Assembly (NCBI GenBank): GCA_018066225.1
Contig: JAGHRU010000032.1
Span: forward strand, 1-6,978
Direction of reading: 5' to 3'
From: Candidatus Equimonas enterica
GTDB taxonomy: Bacteria; Bacteroidota; Bacteroidia; Bacteroidales; Bacteroidaceae
DNA: 6,978 nt
Shown one piece after another: positions 1-5,462 of this stretch. Position 1 is the stretch's first letter. The number at the start of each line of letters is the position of its first letter. A model generated the notes under the pieces. The model was not told the DNA's origin. It did no database searches and worked only from the letters and a program-made list of their open reading frames with translations. Both the position numbers and the translations under genes were made by a program.

Positions 1-692
1 TGCGTCGTCTGGTTGAGGGCAGAGAGGTCGATGGAGCCAAGGAGTTTCGGGCCCGTCACGACGGGTTTGCTCTTGAGCTCGAAGACCCCGTCTTCGTTCT
101 CTTTGCCGATGGCTTTGGCGCGTTCCTCTACCGTAGGCTTGGCTTTTGGCTGCTTGCCCTTGTCGTTCTTCTCGTCTGCGCGGACGGTTGCTTCTGCTTG
201 GGCAGGCAGTTTTTCTTCGCTGGGCACAGGCGTAGCCTCCTCCGCTGTCGGGGCAGGGGCTGCTTCTGCTTTTGCCTCAGCGACTTCCTTGGCGGGGGCT
301 TCGGCCACTTCTTCTTGCGCAGGAGTAGTCTCGGGCTCGGCTGCTATGGTCTCCTTGACAGGGACTTCTGCCTCTTCTGCCTTGGCAGGCACATCTGGTG
401 CAGGCGTCGGCTCGACAGGCGCAACCTCAGCCTTGGGTGCTTCGACTTTCTTGGCCTTGGCCTTGGGCTCTGCCTTCTTCTCCTTGGGCTCGGCGTGAAA
501 CATCTTATCGGCTTCGGTGCGCAGGGCTTTGTCTGCTCCGAAGGCTTCCTTGATGAGTTCGTAGTGGTGATCCTCTACCTTGCTGTTGGCGGTAATGCTG
601 TCGGGATCAACGCCGTGGTCTTGAAGGAAAGCCTTGACGGTTTCCAAACCGATGTTGTATTCTTTGGTGATTTTACTAATGCGTACTGGCAT
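1..692 (-). CDS. infB: Translation initiation factor IF-2, N-terminal part (cut by window edge)
   Basis: IF-2 is the GTPase that brings initiator tRNA to the 30S subunit and promotes subunit joining. Only the first 230 residues are in the window; the G domain and tRNA-binding domains lie off the left edge. Residues 1-55 look like the small helical IF2_N domain (starts MPVRISKITKEYNIGLETVK). Residues 67-185 form a low-complexity linker rich in Ala, Glu, Lys and Pro, typical of Bacteroidota IF-2. Residues 212-230 (VTGPKLLGSIDLSALNQTT) resemble the conserved segment that comes before the G domain in Bacteroidales homologues, recalled from memory. The ATG at 692 was chosen because no in-frame ATG lies in the 80-nt gap after nusA. 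It is the third gene of the rimP-nusA-infB operon. The gap holds a 5-bp G+C hairpin (746-761) without a U tract, so read-through from nusA is expected. The reading frame is intact to the edge. Confidence 0.95.
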   Translation of the reverse strand, partial: MPVRISKITKEYNIGLETVKAFLQDHGVDPDSITANSKVEDHHYELIKEAFGADKALRTEADKMFHAEPKEKKAEPKAKAKKVEAPKAEVAPVEPTPAPDVPAKAEEAEVPVKETIAAEPETTPAQEEVAEAPAKEVAEAKAEAAPAPTAEEATPVPSEEKLPAQAEATVRADEKNDKGKQPKAKPTVEERAKAIGKENEDGVFELKSKPVVTGPKLLGSIDLSALNQTT

Positions 693-772
693 AATGTGGT
701 ATTGGGGTTTAGGAGTTATGGTGAAGTGGAAATGATGGTCTTTCTGCCGCTCGGAGGCGGCGTGCCATCCCA

Positions 773-2035
773 CTAACTCTCCTCTTCAAATTCCTTGCGG
801 AGTACCTCCAGCAACTCATCGACGGTGTCCTCTTCAAGGTCGGCCTTGTCGATAATCATTTCGCGCGGTGCCTGCAAGACGTCCTTGGCGGTGTCGAAGC
901 CCAAGGCTTTGACTGCATCGATGACCCATTGGTCTATCTCGTCGGCGAACTCGTCGAGATAGATGTCTTCGTTCTTGTCGTCGTCAAACTCACGGAATAC
1001 ATCGATGGTGTAGCCTGTGAGCATACAGGCCAACTTGATGTTCATGCCGCTCTTACCGATGGCGAGGCTGACTTGATCGGGATTGAGATAGACGTCGGCC
1101 TTCTTGCTTTCTTCGTCAAGGCTGATGCTGTTGATGACAGCAGGGCCGAGAGCACGCTGTATGTAGAGTGCGGGGTTGCTGGAATACTGGATGACGTCGA
1201 TGCTCTCATTCTTCAACTCGCGGACGATGCCGTGGATGCGTGAGCCTTTGACGCCGACGCAGGCACCAACGGGGTCGATACGCTCGTCGTAACTCTCAAC
1301 GGCTATTTTGGCGCGCTCGCCAGGGATGCGGGCCACGCCGCGCAGCGAGATAACGCCATCGGCTATCTCGGGAATGTCTTGCTCCAACAGGCGTTGCAGG
1401 AAGGACGGTGCTGTGCGTGAGAGGTATATCTTGGGGTTGCCGTTGGCATTATCGACGCGGTCGATGACGGCGCGTACCATTTCGCCTTTCTTGTAGAAGT
1501 CGCGCGGTATCTGCTGGCTCTTGGGAAGCAGCAACTCGTTGTTTTCGTCATCGACGAGCAGCGTCTCCGACTTCCAGGTCTGATAGACCTCTGCGGTGAT
1601 GATGTCACCCTCGCGGTCTTTGTACTTATTGTAGAGCGCATCGTGCTCCAGTTCCAGCACCTTGGAAGCCAAGGTCTGACGCAGAGTGAGGATGGCGCGG
1701 CGACCGAAAGCGGCGAACTCAACGGGCTCACTCACCTCTTCGCCTATCTCGAAGTCGGGTTCTATCAACTGGGCTTCGCTGAGGCTTATTTCGCGGTTGG
1801 GGTCGGTGACTTCGCCGTCGGCGACAACTTCCCTCGACCGGGTGATTTCAAGGTCTCCCTTGTCGGGATTGACGATGACGGTGTAGTTCTCGTCCGAGCC
1901 GAACATCTTGGCGATGACGCCACGGAAACTCTCTTCGAGGACACCGAGTAGGGTAGTGCGGTCGATGTTCTTGGTCTCCTTAAATTCCGAGAACGTCTCG
2001 AGCATGCTTACTGTGTCTGATGATTTTTTTGCCAT
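773..2035 (-). CDS. nusA: Transcription termination/antitermination factor NusA
   Basis: NusA binds RNA polymerase and nascent RNA and modulates pausing, termination and antitermination in the cytoplasm. The 420-residue protein shows the full domain order. The N-terminal polymerase-binding domain covers about 1-130 (SEFKETKNIDRTTLLGVLEE, then VIVNPDKGDLEI). An S1 domain covers about 141-206. KH1 covers about 207-300, with its GxxG loop GVKG at 261-264. KH2 covers about 305-347, with GKSG at 327-330 in QVSLAIGKSGMNIKLA. An acidic helical tail (about 355-420) replaces the two longer acidic repeats of E. coli NusA, and this shorter length is usual for Bacteroidota. It lies 28 nt after rimP and 80 nt before infB on the same strand, so it is co-transcribed from the promoter ahead of rimP. 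The start is preceded by the A-rich stretch AAATCAAAAAACAAACAGC and no Shine-Dalgarno site. Identification is secure. Confidence 0.98.
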   Translation of the reverse strand: MAKKSSDTVSMLETFSEFKETKNIDRTTLLGVLEESFRGVIAKMFGSDENYTVIVNPDKGDLEITRSREVVADGEVTDPNREISLSEAQLIEPDFEIGEEVSEPVEFAAFGRRAILTLRQTLASKVLELEHDALYNKYKDREGDIITAEVYQTWKSETLLVDDENNELLLPKSQQIPRDFYKKGEMVRAVIDRVDNANGNPKIYLSRTAPSFLQRLLEQDIPEIADGVISLRGVARIPGERAKIAVESYDERIDPVGACVGVKGSRIHGIVRELKNESIDVIQYSSNPALYIQRALGPAVINSISLDEESKKADVYLNPDQVSLAIGKSGMNIKLACMLTGYTIDVFREFDDDKNEDIYLDEFADEIDQWVIDAVKALGFDTAKDVLQAPREMIIDKADLEEDTVDELLEVLRKEFEEES

Positions 2036-2063
2036 TTATGCTGTTTGTTTTTTGATTTGCGGA

Positions 2064-2528
2064 TTACATCGTGATGCAATACTTGGTGTATTTCACGTCT
2101 TCATAGGTCAGCGCGACGGGCACTTCTTCGAGGTGTGGACGCTTGTCGCCCTCGTGCTTCACCTTTTGCTCGGTCATGAGGGTGAAGCCTTGCTCGGTGA
2201 CTTCGGCCAGGATGCCGCGCAACTTCTTGCCTGTTCGGGTGAGGACTTCTACGTCGTCGCCTTCGTGGATTTGGTATTGCTTCAATACTTTGAAAGGCTG
2301 TCCAAGGCCTGCGCTACCGACTTCCAGCTCGAAGTCTTCTACATCGCGGTCCAGTCTGTCTTCGATATATCGCGACAGCGCCACGCAGTCGTCTATCCAC
2401 ACGCCTTCTTCGTGGTCTATCTCGACCACAATGCGGTTGTCCGTGCTGATACTGAGGTCTGTGAGGAAGTACTCTTTGCCTTCCAGCCATTCGCTTACGA
2501 TGGTGTTTACGACGGTCTTGTCTATCAT
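2064..2528 (-). CDS. rimP: Ribosome maturation factor RimP
   Basis: RimP binds the 30S subunit and assists its late assembly. The 154-residue length fits the family. The N-terminal alpha/beta domain (about 1-78) contains the alternating strand VVEIDHEEGVWIDDC and the conserved block EVGSAGLGQPF at 69-79, the counterpart of the family's E(V/I)SSPGL(D/G)RP motif. The C-terminal SH3-like domain (about 80-154) contains GDDVEVLTRTGKKLRGILAEV. It is the first gene of the rimP-nusA-infB operon, an arrangement conserved across bacteria, and nusA follows 28 nt after its stop. The ATG at 2528 gives the expected N-terminus. The leader of about 60 nt carries a perfect hairpin, described separately. No good alternative identity is apparent. 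Confidence 0.95.
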   Translation of the reverse strand: MIDKTVVNTIVSEWLEGKEYFLTDLSISTDNRIVVEIDHEEGVWIDDCVALSRYIEDRLDRDVEDFELEVGSAGLGQPFKVLKQYQIHEGDDVEVLTRTGKKLRGILAEVTEQGFTLMTEQKVKHEGDKRPHLEEVPVALTYEDVKYTKYCITM

Positions 2529-2552
2529 AGATTTTAGCGTGTTATGAAAAGT

Positions 2553-2583
2553 AAGTGAGGAGCACCAATCGCGCTCCTCACTT
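2553..2583 (-). repeat. Perfect 11-bp inverted repeat in the rimP-nusA-infB leader
   Basis: The arms are AAGTGAGGAGC (2553-2563) and GCTCCTCACTT (2573-2583), separated by a 9-nt loop. The promoter -7 box ends at 2593, so transcription should begin near 2586-2588. The hairpin would then start within a few bases of the RNA 5' end and stop about 24 nt before the rimP ATG. Only a short broken T run follows it on the minus strand (ACTTTTC), so it is a poor intrinsic terminator. Its place at the 5' end suggests an mRNA-stabilising stem or a protein-binding leader; this is inference. Confidence 0.8.
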
Positions 2584-2592
2584 TCAACGCAG

Positions 2593-2624
2593 CAAAATTA
2601 CAAAGTATTTCAATACTGGCCAAA
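2593..2624 (-). promoter_or_regulatory. Bacteroidota-type promoter for rimP-nusA-infB
   Basis: On the minus strand a TTTG (-33 box, 2621-2624) is followed after exactly 20 nt by TAATTTTG (-7 box, 2593-2600), matching the Bacteroidota consensus TTTG-N19..21-TAnnTTTG. It lies 65 nt ahead of the rimP start with no gene in between. The three other genes or units here have promoters with the same 20-nt spacing, which strengthens the call. Confidence 0.75.
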
Positions 2625-2722
2625 TCTTTTGGCACTTTTTTTACTTTTGCGTGTGCTTTTTATAAATATAATAAGGTGTGGGGCTGTTTTTGCCCGTTTC
2701 CCGTAGCGTGGTCGCCGTCCTG

Positions 2723-3901
2723 TTAGTAGAGGAAACCGAAGAGCCAAAGTGGGATTTCGTTGGTGGCGCGTGTGACTTCGGTGTTGTAGCGGATGATGGT
2801 GGTGCGGCCGGTGTGCTTGATGCGCTTGGCCTTGTCGGCTACGCAGATGTCGTAGGTGCCATTGACGAGGAACTGGCCGTCGCGGCGTCCCTTGCTGATG
2901 GTGTGGTGACGCCAGAGCGAGTTGATGAAGAAGGTCTCCATGGTCTGCTGCTCCGAGATGTCGGGGATATACATGGCATGGATGAGGTTGGTGTCGTGCA
3001 GATAGATGGCTGCCGGCTTCTTGGGGAACTGCTCACCTTCGCGGTAAATCATGTTGATGAGACGGGCTTCTTCAAGGTATTTGAGGTAGTTCATCACCGT
3101 GGCGCGCGATGTGCCCAACTGCTCTGCGATAAGGCTGATGTTGGGCGTGGAGTTTTCGGCGGAGGCCAAGAGGTAAAGCAGTCGCTTGATGCGTTCCAGA
3201 TATTTGAGCTCTACTTGCTTCGTAAACAGGATATCGACCTCTACCATGATGTTCATCGATTTGAGCAACGCTTCCGTGAAGTTGCGCGTGTCGAGGAAGA
3301 ATGGGTAGTGGCCGTGGCGCAGATAGGCATCGAAGTAGTCCCATGGCTTGACGCGGGAGAGTATGCTGCGCTGTATGAACTCGTGGTTTTCGATAAGTTC
3401 GTTGATGGTGTAGGCGCGCAGGTTTTCGCCTGTTTGCAGATTGACGAACTCGCGGAACGAGAAGCCGTGCAGCCAATACTGGCGCGAGATGGTGCTGAGC
3501 TCCGTGTTGTCATTGCCCATCACGGCAGTGGTGCTATAGACGATGCGAAGCTTGGGGTAGCGGTGGTAGCACTCGCAGAGTTGCTCTCTCCAGCGTGGAA
3601 GCTTGAAGGCTTGGTCTATGATGAGCACTTGGCCGCCAGCCTTGACGAAGTCGCCTGCAAACGCTACGATGCCTTTACACTGAAAGTAGAAACTGTTCAT
3701 GTTGAGGTAGAGGCACTGACGCATACGGGGGTCGAAATGCTCTTTGGCATATTGCAGCAGAAACTGCGTACGACCCACGCCGCGTGCACCGCGGATGCCA
3801 ATGAGTCGATAACTCCAGTCTATGCTGTCCATTAGAGAGCGTCGCACAGGTGCACTGATGTGGTCTATGAGATACGTGTGAGCTTGAAAGTATGAGTCCA
3901 T
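2723..3901 (-). CDS. ATP-binding protein of the AAA_14/DUF4143 type with altered Walker motifs
   Basis: The 392-residue protein has the layout of the large bacterial and archaeal AAA_14-DUF4143 family, whose cellular role is mostly unknown. A P-loop domain covers about 30-160. The Walker A position reads GARGVGRT (38-45), with Arg44 where lysine is normal. The Walker B position reads VLIIDQ (92-97), with Gln97 in place of the usual glutamate. The conserved FSFREF follows at 147-152. A winged-helix segment covers about 253-284 (IAEQLGTSRATVMNYLKYLE). The C-terminal region (about 290-392) carries the family pattern of a domain-closing strand (QFLVNGTYDICV) and ends IPLWLFGFLY, an ending I recall from Bacteroidota members. 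No signal peptide or membrane segment is seen, so it is probably cytoplasmic. It has its own promoter, divergent from the peptidase gene, and stands alone. No convincing terminator follows: a 4-bp stem at 2681-2695 lacks a T tract. The family is fairly sure; ATPase activity is doubtful. Confidence 0.87.
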   Translation of the reverse strand: MDSYFQAHTYLIDHISAPVRRSLMDSIDWSYRLIGIRGARGVGRTQFLLQYAKEHFDPRMRQCLYLNMNSFYFQCKGIVAFAGDFVKAGGQVLIIDQAFKLPRWREQLCECYHRYPKLRIVYSTTAVMGNDNTELSTISRQYWLHGFSFREFVNLQTGENLRAYTINELIENHEFIQRSILSRVKPWDYFDAYLRHGHYPFFLDTRNFTEALLKSMNIMVEVDILFTKQVELKYLERIKRLLYLLASAENSTPNISLIAEQLGTSRATVMNYLKYLEEARLINMIYREGEQFPKKPAAIYLHDTNLIHAMYIPDISEQQTMETFFINSLWRHHTISKGRRDGQFLVNGTYDICVADKAKRIKHTGRTTIIRYNTEVTRATNEIPLWLFGFLY

Positions 3902-3926
3902 AGGTAAATTCTGGAGGTTTGCGGTG

Positions 3927-3958
3927 CAAATTTACATATTTTTGCTGACAGCACCAAA
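3927..3958 (-). promoter_or_regulatory. Promoter for the AAA_14/DUF4143-type gene
   Basis: The minus strand reads TTTG (3955-3958), 20 nt, then TAAATTTG (3927-3934), a full match to the Bacteroidota -33/-7 consensus. Transcription would start near 3920, leaving a leader of only about 20 nt before the ATG at 3901, which supports that start codon. Confidence 0.75.
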
Positions 3959-4052
3959 TATTTTTTGTTTTTTTGTCGCGTGAAACGGCCCCCGAATAGG
4001 GCGATTAGGGATTGTGGCAGCAGGAAAGTTTACATATTTTGTGGCGTGAGGC

Positions 4053-4083
4053 TTGGTCGGGTGAGAAATTTTCTATAATTTTG
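4053..4083 (+). promoter_or_regulatory. Promoter for the secreted C1 peptidase gene
   Basis: TTG (4053-4055) is followed after 20 nt by TAATTTTG (4076-4083). The predicted start near 4090 leaves a leader of about 30 nt ending in the A-rich stretch ACTATAAAAAACTA just before the ATG, typical of well-translated Bacteroidota genes. A weaker look-alike lies upstream: TTG at 4012-4014, 20 nt, then TATTTTG at 4035-4041, one base short of the -7 consensus. Confidence 0.75.
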
Positions 4084-4118
4084 CGGCCGATAATTCACTC
4101 TTAAACTATAAAAAACTA

Positions 4119-5339
4119 ATGAAACGCATCCTTATTATTGCGGCAGCGGCCATGATGTTGCTCCCTGCCAGCATGAAAGCGCAGGCCACTCAGCCCAAGG
4201 CAGAAGAGGACTCCCTCATCTTCACCACTGTGCTTGCCAATCCTGTCACCAGCATTAAGAACCAGAACAACTCTGGTACTTGCTGGGCGTATTCCTCCCT
4301 CGCTTTCCTCGAGAGCGAAATCCTTAAAGCCAATCCCAAGATGAAGGCCGAGGACCTCGACCTCTGCGAGAGCTTCCTCGTGAGCAAGACCTATGTGGAT
4401 CGTGCTGACCGCCATGTCCGCACCCACGGCGACGTCTCCTTCTCGCACGGTGGCTCCTTCTACGATGCCATCTACTGCTTGAAGCACTACGGTATGATGC
4501 CCGAGGGCATTATGCCTTATCCTGTGACGGCTTACGGCGACTCTCTCTACAACTTCACTTCCTTCTTCCCTCCCATGGAGGCTTACCTCAAGGCCATCGC
4601 CAAGAGCGACGCTAAGAAGATCAACCCCGCATGGAAGAAGAGCCAGCAGAGCATGCTTGACGACTACTTCGGCGAGTGCCCCGAGACTTTCACCTACAAG
4701 GGCAAGACCTACACGCCGCAGTCCTATGCTGCTTCGCTCGGCATCAACCCCGACGACTATGTCAGCCTGACTTCTTTCACGCACCACCCCTTCTACGACA
4801 AGTTCGTGCTTGAAATCCAAGACAACTGGCGTTGGGCTACTTCCTACAACCTCCCTCTCGACGAGTTTATGGAAGTGATGGAGTACGCTGTACGCAATGG
4901 CTGGACCTTCGCATGGGGTGCTGACGTCAGCGAGAATGGCTTCAGCCGTCGCACGGGTAAGAACAAGTGCGTTGCCACTGTGCCCGACGTGAAAGCTTCT
5001 GCTGGTGTCGGCAGCGACCAGAGCCGCTGGACCGGTGAGAAGGCTGGTGTCAAGATGAGCGGTGCCGACGGTGCTGGCGAGAAGACCATCACGCAGGAGA
5101 TGCGTCAGGAAGCCTATGACAACTGGGAAACCACCGACGACCACGGCATGCAGATCTACGGTATCGCCAAGGATCAGCACGGCAAGGAGTACTTCATGAT
5201 GAAGAACTCTTGGGGCAACTACGGTCCTTACGACGGCTTCTGGTATATCTCCAAGCCTTATGTGGCTTACAAGACGATGAACATCATCATCAACAAGAAG
5301 GCGCTGCCCAAGCACATCGCCAAGAAGCTCGGCCTCTAA
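4119..5339 (+). CDS. Secreted C1 family cysteine peptidase (aminopeptidase C / bleomycin hydrolase-like)
   Basis: This is a papain-fold cysteine peptidase of the C1B group (PepC / bleomycin hydrolase), which typically trims N-terminal residues from peptides. The oxyanion-hole glutamine is Gln49 and the nucleophile Cys55 (KNQNNSGTCWAYSS). The catalytic histidine is His342 (DDHGMQIYG) and the asparagine Asn363 in KNSWGNYG, so the active site is complete. Residues 1-23 form a signal peptide (KR, hydrophobic stretch, then ASMKAQA) with no lipobox cysteine. The mature protein should therefore be exported to the periplasm or beyond, unlike classical cytosolic PepC. The length of 406 is slightly short of the usual 440-450. 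The C-terminus extends past the fold as ALPKHIAKKLGL; in PepC and bleomycin hydrolase the tail reaches the active site and enforces aminopeptidase activity. Codon use is strongly biased to C-ending codons, more so than in neighbours, suggesting high expression. It has its own promoter and terminator, so it is probably monocistronic. A role in peptide nutrition is inference. Confidence 0.95.
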   Translation: MKRILIIAAAAMMLLPASMKAQATQPKAEEDSLIFTTVLANPVTSIKNQNNSGTCWAYSSLAFLESEILKANPKMKAEDLDLCESFLVSKTYVDRADRHVRTHGDVSFSHGGSFYDAIYCLKHYGMMPEGIMPYPVTAYGDSLYNFTSFFPPMEAYLKAIAKSDAKKINPAWKKSQQSMLDDYFGECPETFTYKGKTYTPQSYAASLGINPDDYVSLTSFTHHPFYDKFVLEIQDNWRWATSYNLPLDEFMEVMEYAVRNGWTFAWGADVSENGFSRRTGKNKCVATVPDVKASAGVGSDQSRWTGEKAGVKMSGADGAGEKTITQEMRQEAYDNWETTDDHGMQIYGIAKDQHGKEYFMMKNSWGNYGPYDGFWYISKPYVAYKTMNIIINKKALPKHIAKKLGL

Positions 5340-5366
5340 TAGAGCCCTGTATTTACGTCTTATAGT

Positions 5367-5399
5367 AGTCCGCGACCCTTGTGGCCGCGGACTTTTTTT
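5367..5399 (+). terminator. Intrinsic terminator after the C1 peptidase gene
   Basis: The G+C stem GTCCGCG (5368-5374) / CGCGGAC (5386-5392) is extended by an A-T pair at its base (5367/5393), with possible extra CC/GG pairs inside, and is followed at once by seven T residues (5393-5399). It lies 28 nt after the peptidase stop and separates this gene from the next promoter. Confidence 0.92.
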
Positions 5400-5408
5400 G
5401 ACTATTTG

Positions 5409-5440
5409 TTTGGTCGGTGACGCTGTTTTTGCTAATTTTG
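5409..5440 (+). promoter_or_regulatory. Promoter for the DUF4105 gene
   Basis: TTTG (5409-5412), 20 nt, then TAATTTTG (5433-5440). It begins only 10 nt after the upstream terminator's T tract. The predicted start near 5447 gives a leader of about 16 nt before the ATG at 5463, which supports that start. Confidence 0.75.
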
Positions 5441-5462
5441 CATGGTCTAATTCGTTTGCACG

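Noticed and set aside
746..761. G+C hairpin (GCCGC/GCGGC, 6-nt loop) between nusA and infB.
   Set aside because: The stem is only 5 bp and no T tract follows on the minus strand, so it is not a convincing terminator between two genes normally co-transcribed.
13..776. Overlapping plus-strand open frames rich in Ser/Ala/Gly or Leu/Gly/Cys across the infB region.
   Set aside because: They are mirror images of the Ala/Glu/Lys/Pro-rich linker codons of IF-2 on the minus strand; the infB frame is intact and matches the conserved operon order.
2681..2695. Possible terminator after the ATP-binding protein gene (GGGC/GCCC with an A/T-rich loop).
   Set aside because: The stem is 4 bp and the following minus-strand sequence has no T run, so it cannot be supported as a terminator.
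2678..3835. A 385-codon open frame on the plus strand opposite the ATP-binding protein gene.
   Set aside because: The minus-strand frame has recognisable P-loop, winged-helix and C-terminal family features plus a promoter. The plus-strand product has no recognisable domain and no consensus promoter at a sensible distance.
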